From NCBI GenBank assembly GCA_003554505.1, contig PWGS01000195.1:1-13928 (forward strand): 13,928 bases of DNA, written 5' to 3'. Positions within the stretch are counted from its first letter, which is position 1; every line of letters starts with the position of its first letter. A program made the position numbers and the translations under genes. This DNA is from Desulfonatronospira sp. (GTDB lineage Bacteria > Desulfobacterota > Desulfovibrionia > Desulfovibrionales > Desulfonatronovibrionaceae). Positions 1-6,619 of this stretch are shown piece by piece. Under the pieces are notes generated by a model. The model was not told where the DNA came from. It ran no database searches and saw nothing but the letters and a program-made list of their open reading frames with translations.

Positions 1-213
1 GGTTGAGGCGGCCCCAGGCTGGCACTTGCTCTGGACGAGCAAAAAGAAAACGACAATGTATATGATTTAAAGGGCTTTCAATTCCTGGTGGACAAAAATC
101 TCATGCAGACTGTAGCTCCAATTCAACTGGATATGACAGAAGGCGGTTTTATAATAAAATCCAGTCTGCAGGCAAGTGCCGGAGGATGTTCATCTTCCTG
201 CTCCTCCTGCTGA
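1..213 (+). CDS. IscA/HesB-like selenoprotein, C-terminal part (5' end outside window)
   Basis: Frame 1 is open from the window edge to TGA at 211-213 except for an in-frame TGA at 4-6. The reading is G-U-G-G-P-R-L-A-L-A-L-D-E, then about 45 residues, ending in a Cys-rich tail GGCSSSCSSC. IscA/HesB proteins are Fe-S cluster assembly or carrier proteins with one Cys early in the domain and a CxC-like pair at the C-terminus. The GGPRLxLALDE stretch and the Cys-rich tail fit that family, and the TGA sits where the first Cys belongs. HesB-like selenoproteins are a known bacterial selenoprotein family. The tail has three Cys (C-x3-C-x2-C) instead of plain CxC. I infer cytosolic Fe-S or metal handling. 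The start codon and N-terminal half are not visible. A strong terminator follows 27 nt after the stop. Confidence 0.8.
4..6 (+). other. In-frame TGA read as selenocysteine
   Basis: TGA at 4-6 interrupts a frame that continues for 68 more sense codons with clear IscA/HesB character. It falls at the conserved first Cys position of that family, just before GGPRL. A normal stop here would leave a conserved coding sequence downstream without any start codon. Decoding would need SelA/SelB/SelC, which are outside the window. Confidence 0.78.
14..34 (+). promoter_or_regulatory. Candidate bacterial SECIS hairpin
   Basis: Directly after the TGA, CCAG (14-17) pairs with CTGG (31-34). Inside that, GC (18-19) pairs with GC (28-29), leaving T30 bulged and an 8-nt apical loop TGGCACTT (20-27). 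The loop holds a GG about 15 nt after the UGA, near the spacing and apical-G character of known bacterial SECIS elements. The stem is short and its fold was judged by eye only. Confidence 0.4.
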
Positions 214-239
214 TTCCTGGATGTGCGCATGTATTACAT

Positions 240-273
240 AATGGCCATGTCTTTAAGGCCGTGGCCATTTTTC
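240..273 (+). terminator. Rho-independent terminator after the selenoprotein gene
   Basis: AATGGCCA (240-247) pairs perfectly with TGGCCATT (262-269), extended inward by a T-G wobble and a G-C pair, giving a 10-bp stem with a loop of about 10 nt. The 3' arm runs into a T-tract (268-272) followed by further T-rich sequence. It lies 27 nt after the stop codon and separates the selenoprotein gene from the PxxKW gene. Confidence 0.85.
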
Positions 274-291
274 TTGTTTGATTCTAATTTT

Positions 292-305
292 CGCAATTAA
301 TTGCG
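292..305. repeat. Perfect 14-bp palindrome upstream of the PxxKW gene
   Basis: CGCAATTAATTGCG is fully self-complementary. It sits 19 nt before the ATG of the PxxKW gene and just after the preceding terminator, where a promoter or operator would be expected. It could be a dimeric repressor site; no regulator is identifiable from the sequence. Confidence 0.5.
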
Positions 306-324
306 GTCATGGAGGTTTTTCAGT

Positions 325-612
325 ATGCAGTGCGATACCATAAAAAAAGGGGGGGAATGCACTTTTATGACAGCCAGGGGTTGTTCTTATAAAGAAGGAC
401 AGTGTTATCCCATAGTGGAAAAATGCAACGGTTGCGACCGCATTCACGAGTTCGGAGGGCAGACTTACTGCAAAAGCTACCCTGAACCGGCTGTGAAGTG
501 GGAGCACAATGCCTGCAATTTCGCTACACACGTGCAGGCCACATTCGACAAAAGCGGCCAGGTCAAGATCAACCCCATCAAGGCTTCCAAGCGCGCCGCC
601 AAAAAGAGATAA
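325..612 (+). CDS. PxxKW family cysteine-rich protein
   Basis: A 95-residue protein with eight Cys (residues 3, 12, 20, 27, 34, 37, 49, 64), including a CNGC pair at 34-37, and the motif PAVKW at 55-59 that gives the PxxKW family its name. The C-terminus is very basic (KASKRAAKKR). The family is small, mainly found in anaerobic delta-type proteobacteria, and has no established function. The Cys pattern suggests metal or Fe-S binding, which is inference. I chose ATG 325 because GGAGG at 311-315 lies 9 nt upstream; a TTG at 301 in the same frame has no comparable site. No signal peptide or membrane segment. It lies between the terminator at 240-273 and the hairpin at 623-661, so it may be a single-gene unit. 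Confidence 0.82.
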   Translation: MQCDTIKKGGECTFMTARGCSYKEGQCYPIVEKCNGCDRIHEFGGQTYCKSYPEPAVKWEHNACNFATHVQATFDKSGQVKINPIKASKRAAKKR

Positions 613-622
613 CATGTGCCTG

Positions 623-661
623 TGCATACGCCGGAAGCAAGCAAAGCTTCCGGCGTATGCA
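623..661 (+). repeat. Perfect 16-bp hairpin between the PxxKW and M20 genes
   Basis: The arm at 623-638 (TGCATACGCCGGAAGC) is exactly complementary to 646-661, with a 7-nt loop (AAGCAAA). It starts 10 nt after the PxxKW stop codon. No T-tract follows on either strand, so it is not a canonical intrinsic terminator. It ends 19 nt before the preferred start of the M20 gene and could stabilise the upstream mRNA end, pause transcription or limit translation of the downstream gene. Confidence 0.8.
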
Positions 662-680
662 TGAACCTCTGCGGTCAGTC

Positions 681-1913
681 ATGCAAGAAATCATACAATA
701 TCTGGAAGATCAAGCTGATAAAGTGGTGCAGCTGCAGTCAGGCCTGGTTTCCATTCCCGCACTGGGACCGTCCAATGAAGGGGGAGGTGAAAAGGAAAAA
801 GCCGATTTCCTGCACAAGTATCTGCGTGAATGTGGATTTGAGGAAATAATTGAAATCCATGCACCTGATCAACGGGGGGAATGCGGGTACAGACCCAATG
901 TGGCTGCCTGGATCCGCGGCCGGGATACAACCAGAACGCTCTGGATCATCAGTCACCTGGATATCGTGCCTCCGGGCGATTTATCCCTGTGGAAAAGCGA
1001 TCCCTACTCCCTGGAAGTTGATGCAGACACCCTCACGGGCCGTGGAGTTGAGGACAACCACCAGAGCATAGTTTCATCCATCCTTGCGGCCAGGGCTTTT
1101 ATGGAACAGGGTATAAAGCCGGCTGTCAACCTGGGGCTTATCTTCGTGGCTGACGAGGAAACCGGGAATGGCTACGGACTGCCTTATGTTCTGGACAATC
1201 GCAGGGATCTTTTTAAAAATGATGATCTTTTCCTGGTTCCTGATTTCGGCACCAGCGATTCCACCATGATGGAGGTGGCTGAAAAGAGCATGCTCTGGCT
1301 GAAGATATCTGTTCAGGGCAGGCAGGGCCACGCCTCGACCCCGGAAAAGGGGATCAATTCCCTTTCAGCTTCCGCTGCCTTCATACTCCAGCTGGAAAAG
1401 CTGCATGAAATTTTTCCCGACAAAAACCAACTCTTCAGTCCGGCAGGCTCCACTTTCTGTCCCACCAAGAAAGAGGCCAATGTGCCCAACATCAATACCA
1501 TTCCGGGTCTGGATGTCTTTTATCTGGACTGCCGTATACTGGCCGACTATTCTATCCAGGACGTGATCAAAGAAGCCCGGAGCCTAGGTTCAGACATTGA
1601 AAGGAAATACGGGGTGAAAATTGATTACGAGATTGTTTACCAGCAGAAGGCGGCCCCGCATACAGATCCTTCCAGTGAAGTTGTTCAAAGGCTTGCCCGC
1701 GGCATTGAGAAGGTTTACCAGGTTAAGCCCAGGCCCCAGGGGGTAGGCGGGGGCACCGTGGCGGCCTTTCTCCGGCACAGGGGATACAGCGCCGTGGTAT
1801 GGGCCACCCTTGCAGGCACGGCGCACCAGCCCAACGAACGCTCCAGCATTGGCAGCACTCTGAAGGATGCCCAGGTCATGGCCCTCATGGCCATTGATGA
1901 TCAGACGGGCTGA
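681..1913 (+). CDS. M20 family metallo-hydrolase (ArgE/DapE/ACY1-type)
   Basis: A 410-residue zinc-dependent amidohydrolase. Visible M20 landmarks: HLD with His92 and Asp94 (metal ligand and following Asp), GVEDNHQ with the bridging Asp125, DEET with Glu159 (general base) and Glu160 (metal ligand), GHAS in the dimerisation lid domain, and TAHQPNE with the last metal ligand His382. The family removes acyl groups or cleaves peptide bonds from small substrates in the cytosol; the exact substrate cannot be read here. A DapE-like role is imaginable given dapF and dapA further on, but they are distant and not co-transcribed, so I give no symbol. I chose ATG 681 because the MQEIIQYLE start matches family N-termini; the frame is open much further upstream through the PxxKW gene. 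ATG 657 lies inside the hairpin. Neither start has a good ribosome binding site. Confidence 0.85.
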   Translation: MQEIIQYLEDQADKVVQLQSGLVSIPALGPSNEGGGEKEKADFLHKYLRECGFEEIIEIHAPDQRGECGYRPNVAAWIRGRDTTRTLWIISHLDIVPPGDLSLWKSDPYSLEVDADTLTGRGVEDNHQSIVSSILAARAFMEQGIKPAVNLGLIFVADEETGNGYGLPYVLDNRRDLFKNDDLFLVPDFGTSDSTMMEVAEKSMLWLKISVQGRQGHASTPEKGINSLSASAAFILQLEKLHEIFPDKNQLFSPAGSTFCPTKKEANVPNINTIPGLDVFYLDCRILADYSIQDVIKEARSLGSDIERKYGVKIDYEIVYQQKAAPHTDPSSEVVQRLARGIEKVYQVKPRPQGVGGGTVAAFLRHRGYSAVVWATLAGTAHQPNERSSIGSTLKDAQVMALMAIDDQTG

Positions 1914-1972
1914 ACACTGGTTGAAGAAATATCAAACCCCAGGATGACACGTTCAGCCATAAACTACCAGGA

Positions 1973-3868
1973 ATGACAAAAGAACTCCCCGAGGTTTTCG
2001 ACCTGATTATTGTCGGGGCCGGCCATGCAGGCTGTGAAGCCGCTCATGCAGCGTCAAGGCTGGGCCTTGCAACCCTTGTTCTGACCAACAACATAGACCG
2101 TATCGGACACCTTTCCTGCAATCCAGCCATTGGAGGCCTGGCCAAGGGGCACATGGTCAAGGAGATTGACGCCCTTGGAGGGATCATGGGGCTGTGGGCC
2201 GATGAATCGGGTATTCAGTTCAGGCGGCTCAACACCCGCAAAGGACCTGCCGTGCAGGCCACCCGGGCCCAGATGGATCGCAGCAGGTATCTTTTCAGGG
2301 CGCAAAACACCCTGTTCTCTCTTGAGCACCTGTATATCATGGAGGCTTTTGCCCAGGACCTGCTGGTAGCCAGTGACCGTGTCCGGGGTGTGCGCACCGC
2401 CTTTGGCCAGGATTTTTTCTCATCAGCAGTTCTACTCACCACGGGAACGTTTCTGCAGGGTCAGATCCATGTTGGGCTTAAGAGCTGTTCCGGAGGGCGG
2501 CTGGGAGATCCGGCATCCGCCGGGCTATCCCGCAGCCTGAAAGAACTCGGCCTGGAGCTTGGACGGCTTAAAACCGGTACGGTCCCCAGGCTCTTGAAGG
2601 AAAGCATTGATTTTTCCGTCATGCAGGAGCAGCACGGGGATGATCCTCCTCCGAGGTTCAGTTTCCGGGCGGTTCCGGACCCCCCGGGGCAGCTCCCCTG
2701 TCATATTACCTATACCAGCAGCAGTACCCACGACTGTATAAGCTCCAGCCTGGAGCGCTCGCCCATGTTCCAGGGCCGTATTCACGGAACCGGCGCAAGG
2801 TATTGTCCCTCCATAGAAGACAAAGTGGCCAGGTTTCCGGAAAAACAGCGACACCAGATCTTTGTGGAACCCGAGGGGCTGGACAGCCACGAGGTTTACC
2901 CCAACGGCATCTCCACCAGTCTTCCCCTGGATGTGCAGAAAAAGATGCTTCAGACCATTCCCGGCCTGGAAAAAGCCATTATTGTCCGTCCCGGCTATGC
3001 CATTGAATATGACTATATTCATCCCACACAATTAACGCCGCACCTGGAGACCAAGGCAGTGCAGGGGCTTTATGCTGCCGGGCAGATAAACGGCACATCC
3101 GGGTATGAAGAGGCCGCAGCCCAGGGGCTCTGGGCTGCGTTGAATATTTATGCCCGCAGCCACGGCACTGACTTTATCCTCAAAAGGGACCAGGCCTATA
3201 TGGCCGTGCTTGTGGATGACCTGGTAACCAGGGGTACCAGCGAGCCCTACCGCATGTTTACCTCCAGGGCGGAGTACAGACTGCTTCTAAGGGAAGACAA
3301 TGCCGATGAAAGGCTCACTCCCCTGGGCAGGGAAATCGGCCTGGTGGACGATGCGCACTGGAAGGTTTTTACAGTCAAGCAGGAGCAGAAGAAAAATATC
3401 AAGGATGCCCTGCAGTCGATAATTATCCGTCCGGACCAGTCCACCGTCAAAATTCTGGAACAGATTGGAGCCCATCCTCCCAAAAGATCAGCTTCCCTGG
3501 CTGAACTCCTGAAGCAGCCCGGCTTGAGCATTCAGGACCTGAGGCCTTTCTGGTCCGGGTTCGAAGATTACGGTCCCGGCATTCTGGAGCAGGTCCAGAC
3601 AGACATCAAGTTTGAGGGTTATATCAACCGCCAGCATGAAATGGCAGAGCGCACCCGGCATCTGGAGGCTACCAGGCTGCCGCATGACCTGGACTACAGC
3701 CGGGTATCAGGCCTGTCCAGAGAGGCCGTGGAAAAGCTTTCCTCCATTCGACCCGAAACACTGGGCCAGGCTGGACGTATTTCCGGCATAACTCCTGCAA
3801 CCCTTTCTGCATTGCAGATTTATCTTAAAACGGGTAAAAAAGACTCGCAGCAGCACCAAGGGCATTGA
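1973..3868 (+). CDS. mnmG: tRNA uridine-5-carboxymethylaminomethyl modification enzyme MnmG (GidA)
   Basis: At 631 residues this is the usual MnmG length (about 630). With MnmE it installs the (carboxymethyl)aminomethyl group on the wobble uridine of certain tRNAs, using FAD and methylene-tetrahydrofolate. Landmarks: FAD-binding GAGHAG (15-20), LSCNPAIGG with Cys49, [21 protein letters not shown] with the conserved Cys278, [11 protein letters not shown], the second FAD/NAD segment [17 protein letters not shown], and [16 protein letters not shown] from residue 430 leading into the C-terminal helical MnmE/tRNA-binding region. The gene starts 59 nt after the M20 gene. Its ATG has almost no ribosome-binding-site spacing, but an 11-codon mini-ORF ends in an ATGA overlap with it. 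mnmE is not in the window. Confidence 0.97.
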   Translation: MTKELPEVFDLIIVGAGHAGCEAAHAASRLGLATLVLTNNIDRIGHLSCNPAIGGLAKGHMVKEIDALGGIMGLWADESGIQFRRLNTRKGPAVQATRAQMDRSRYLFRAQNTLFSLEHLYIMEAFAQDLLVASDRVRGVRTAFGQDFFSSAVLLTTGTFLQGQIHVGLKSCSGGRLGDPASAGLSRSLKELGLELGRLKTGTVPRLLKESIDFSVMQEQHGDDPPPRFSFRAVPDPPGQLPCHITYTSSSTHDCISSSLERSPMFQGRIHGTGARYCPSIEDKVARFPEKQRHQIFVEPEGLDSHEVYPNGISTSLPLDVQKKMLQTIPGLEKAIIVRPGYAIEYDYIHPTQLTPHLETKAVQGLYAAGQINGTSGYEEAAAQGLWAALNIYARSHGTDFILKRDQAYMAVLVDDLVTRGTSEPYRMFTSRAEYRLLLREDNADERLTPLGREIGLVDDAHWKVFTVKQEQKKNIKDALQSIIIRPDQSTVKILEQIGAHPPKRSASLAELLKQPGLSIQDLRPFWSGFEDYGPGILEQVQTDIKFEGYINRQHEMAERTRHLEATRLPHDLDYSRVSGLSREAVEKLSSIRPETLGQAGRISGITPATLSALQIYLKTGKKDSQQHQGH

Positions 3869-4251
3869 AGCATTTCTGTGGAGCAGGCAATCTCTCGTTT
3901 TCAGGCGACTAAAGGGTGCCGCGCTTCAAGCACTTGAGTTTACCCTCAAGCATCAAGAAGTAGTGCCTTGTCCACCGAATAGCCGGCATCATTCAGCGTA
4001 TACTTGTTCCACCCGCAGAACTGGCCACGGATGTCCCAGGGGTTTCATGACGCTCAAATATTCAGAACCGGTTGTATGGACATGTAAAAAAAGGTCTATT
4101 ACAATCGGGTAAAACAGACCCGGCAAGGATGGGGCGGAAGAACAGCTGGTGCAGAAATATTTTCAGTTTTCCCGCGAAAAAGAATTTGTGGTCTGGAAAA
4201 AGAATGAAGAAGGTTTGCATCTGAACAGAATTTTATCCAGGGAGGAAAGAC
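3869..4251. other. 383-nt intergenic region, no confirmed gene
   Basis: It holds a CTTGAG/CTCAAG hairpin near 3933-3950, a minus-strand 32-codon coding-like fragment at 4044-3946 that lacks a start codon, and at its right end a small plus-strand ORF (4149-4274) that overlaps the corC start. No clear intrinsic terminator follows mnmG and no convincing promoter precedes corC. It may be decayed coding sequence. Confidence 0.5.
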
Positions 4252-5064
4252 TTGGAAGAGGCTTCGGAAAGTAAGCTGGGGAGCATGATCCGCAGAATGT
4301 TCAGTTCGCGCTGTGATGCCCCGCTGGAAGAAGTCATCCGGGAGGCCAGCGAAGAAGGGGAGATAAAAAATGAAGAAGTACGTATGCTTCTTAATATACT
4401 GCGTCTGCATGAAAAACAGGCTGTGGAAATTATGGTCCCCAGGACCGACCTTGTATGCGCCGAAGAAAACGACGCATTGAAAGAGGTGGCGAAGTCCATA
4501 TTGCAGTCAGGACACTCCCGCCTGCCTGTATACCGGGAGAACAAAGACCATATTGTGGGACTGATCCACGCCAAGGATCTGCTGCAGCACTTTTTTGAAA
4601 ATAAAGATGTCTCGGTGAAATCTTTGATGCGTGAACCTCATTTTATGCCGGAAACCAAAAACGTCAGACAGATCCTCATGGATTTCCAGAACCAGAAGAT
4701 ACATCTGGGGGTTGTTCTGGACGAATACGGCGGTACTTCGGGTATTGTCACCCTGGAAGACGTGCTCGAGGAGATAGTGGGAGAGATTGAAGATGAATAC
4801 GACCCTCCACGTCCACAGGAAGTACAGGTCATGGAAGACGGGAGCTACTATGTTGCCGGACGCACCTCCCTTGACGAGCTGGCTGAGCTTGGCATCAATA
4901 TTCCCACGGAACAGGTGGAGACAGTGGGAGGCTACGTCAGCCATCTGGCAGGAAAAGTTCCAGTAAAAGGCGAGGAATTCTCGGACGAGCTTTTCAAGTA
5001 TGTGGTGCAGGAGGCCAACACCAAAAACATACAATGGTTGAAAATAAGGCCCCTGGATACATGA
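4252..5064 (+). CDS. HlyC/CorC family CBS-domain protein (lacks DUF21 membrane domain)
   Basis: A 270-residue soluble protein. Residues 1-55 form a charged helical linker. VMVPRTD-type signature (EIMVPRTDLV, 59-68) opens the first CBS motif, a second CBS spans about 125-185 with HLGVVLDEYGGTSGIVTLEDVLEEIVGEI, and a CorC_HlyC C-terminal domain follows (about 195-266). CBS pairs bind adenosyl nucleotides; CorC/YbeX proteins are linked to Mg/Co efflux and, in E. coli, to ribosome and envelope functions. The short form without a membrane domain and the position before lnt match the enterobacterial ybeX-lnt arrangement. I chose TTG 4252 as start because AGGGAGGAAA gives a strong ribosome binding site with GGAGG 6 nt upstream; ATG 4285 has none as good. 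Confidence 0.88.
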   Translation: MEEASESKLGSMIRRMFSSRCDAPLEEVIREASEEGEIKNEEVRMLLNILRLHEKQAVEIMVPRTDLVCAEENDALKEVAKSILQSGHSRLPVYRENKDHIVGLIHAKDLLQHFFENKDVSVKSLMREPHFMPETKNVRQILMDFQNQKIHLGVVLDEYGGTSGIVTLEDVLEEIVGEIEDEYDPPRPQEVQVMEDGSYYVAGRTSLDELAELGINIPTEQVETVGGYVSHLAGKVPVKGEEFSDELFKYVVQEANTKNIQWLKIRPLDT

Positions 5065-6596
5065 TATTTCCCAGAATTTTCAGACAGGGCTTCTTCTGGG
5101 CCTGTCTTTTCATTTGTGTTGCCGGTTTGTTCCTGGCATTTCCCAATCCTGTTCTGCAGATACCCTTTTTTATCTTTCTGTTTTTCCTGGGACTTAATTA
5201 TATTGCCTTGAATACCCGCAGCAGAGGGGAGGCGTTCCGGCTGGGCCTTCTTGTTTCCGGCCCGGCTTACGCAGCCAGCCTGTACTGGATAGTGGTCCCT
5301 GTATATGTTTACGGGCATTTCCCGCTGGTTCTGGCAGTGTTTGTCCCGCTGCTGCTTGGGTTTGTCCTGGGACTCTTCAGCAGTCTTTACGTAATCCTGG
5401 TGCACATTATGAGCAGGCGTTTTTCATGGTTTGCTCTGGGTATTTTCGGCGGTGCTGTCTGGGCCTCACTGGAATTCGCCAGGGAGTACGTGCTTACCGG
5501 ATTCCCCTGGCTGGTAGCTGCCCAGGCTTTCAGTGTCTGGCCGGAATCCATCCAGGCCGTTTCCATCGTGGGAAGCTACGGACTGGCCATGCTGCTGGCT
5601 TGCGCTGGTCTCTGGATCCATCAGGGCAGGAAGCTTCCTGTTCTAGCGGCCCTGGCTCTGCTTGTTCCGGTGCTGGGTCACGGTTATTTCCTGAAGCATG
5701 AAGATCATGACGCCCCGTCTAAAGATATCCTGATTGTTCAGGGCAACCTGGACCAGGATATCAAGTGGGAAGAAGAGATCCAGATGAAAACAGTTGAAAA
5801 GTACAAGGAACTGACCCAGCAGGCCCTGCGTGAAGAAAAGGCGGATCTGGTGATCTGGCCTGAAACCGCCATGCCTTTTTACCTGCAGGAACAAAGCCGT
5901 ATGAGCTTCATTGTTATGAATTTTGCCCAAAAGCAGGATGTCAATCTTATTACCGGCGCTCCTGCCTATGAAATGCTGGACGACGGCATAAACTACCAGC
6001 TCCATAACAGGGCTTTCTGGGTCTCTGAAAGGGGACTGATAAAAAGTTTTTATGATAAGGAACGTCTGGTCCCTTTCGGAGAGTATATCCCCTGGTCCGA
6101 ACACCTTTTTTTTCTGGATCGCCTGGTGGCCGGCCCCATGGATTTTTCCCCGGGCAAGTCTACTGCTCCCTTGAAAAATGAAGAACTTGCCTTGGGCATG
6201 CTCATCTGCTACGAAATTATATTTCCGGGACTGGTCAGGGACAGAGTGCAAAGAAGCGCAAACGTCCTGATCAACATATCCAACGATGCCTGGTTCGGCC
6301 CTACTTCAGCCCCGAAACAGCACCTGCACCTGAGTGTATTGAGGGCTGTGGAACAGGGTCGTTATGTGGTCAGATCCACCAACACCGGTATTTCGGCTTT
6401 TATAGATCCTTCCGGCAGAGTCTATAAAAGCACTTCGCTTTTTCAGGAGGCGACCCTTTCAGGCCGGGTCAGGCTTCTGGATGAAAAAACTTTTTACCAC
6501 GTCTGGCACTGGCCCATCAACTGGACCCTGGCGGGCATAAGCTTTGCTGGACTGGCGCTTTGCCTGGTTCTGCCGGCAAAGAAGACTTTTTCCTGA
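5061..6596 (+). CDS. lnt: Apolipoprotein N-acyltransferase Lnt
   Basis: A 511-residue inner-membrane enzyme that transfers the third acyl chain from a phospholipid onto the N-terminal Cys of lipoproteins. About the first 210 residues are strongly hydrophobic with several membrane segments, followed by a periplasmic nitrilase-like domain and a final membrane helix. The catalytic triad is visible: Glu268 in IWPETAMP, Lys333 in YDKERLVPFGEY, Cys383 in MLICYEIIFP. NISNDAWFG and RSTNTGISAFIDPSGR are also typical. I prefer ATG 5061, whose ATGA overlaps the corC stop and implies translational coupling; ATG 5034 in the same frame would add nine residues. prfB follows after 23 nt. Having lnt implies a diderm envelope with triacylated lipoproteins. 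Confidence 0.95.
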   Translation: MIFPRIFRQGFFWACLFICVAGLFLAFPNPVLQIPFFIFLFFLGLNYIALNTRSRGEAFRLGLLVSGPAYAASLYWIVVPVYVYGHFPLVLAVFVPLLLGFVLGLFSSLYVILVHIMSRRFSWFALGIFGGAVWASLEFAREYVLTGFPWLVAAQAFSVWPESIQAVSIVGSYGLAMLLACAGLWIHQGRKLPVLAALALLVPVLGHGYFLKHEDHDAPSKDILIVQGNLDQDIKWEEEIQMKTVEKYKELTQQALREEKADLVIWPETAMPFYLQEQSRMSFIVMNFAQKQDVNLITGAPAYEMLDDGINYQLHNRAFWVSERGLIKSFYDKERLVPFGEYIPWSEHLFFLDRLVAGPMDFSPGKSTAPLKNEELALGMLICYEIIFPGLVRDRVQRSANVLINISNDAWFGPTSAPKQHLHLSVLRAVEQGRYVVRSTNTGISAFIDPSGRVYKSTSLFQEATLSGRVRLLDEKTFYHVWHWPINWTLAGISFAGLALCLVLPAKKTFS

Positions 6597-6608
6597 TAAT
6601 CTTACATT

Positions 6609-6614
6609 TATAAT
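6609..6614 (+). promoter_or_regulatory. Possible -10 box directly before prfB
   Basis: A perfect TATAAT ends 5 nt before the prfB ATG, and prfB has no visible Shine-Dalgarno sequence. No matching -35 element is seen 16-18 nt upstream. If used, transcription would start at or near the ATG and give a leaderless message. It could equally be chance in AT-rich sequence. Confidence 0.25.
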
Positions 6615-6619
6615 AAATC

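Noticed and set aside
498-680. Upstream extension of the M20 open frame
   Set aside because: It overlaps the PxxKW gene and crosses the hairpin; the sequence before residue MQEII has no family similarity.
2525-3031. 168-codon minus-strand ORF inside mnmG
   Set aside because: Antisense shadow of a well-conserved enzyme; no domain character or ribosome binding site.
3869-4251. Insertion sequence or prophage remnant in the mnmG-corC gap
   Set aside because: No flanking terminal inverted repeats, target duplication or transposase/integrase motif is visible; the coding-like fragment is unidentified.
5643-6251. 202-codon minus-strand ORF inside lnt
   Set aside because: It covers the catalytic region of Lnt in antisense, and its composition is that of a reverse-complement shadow.
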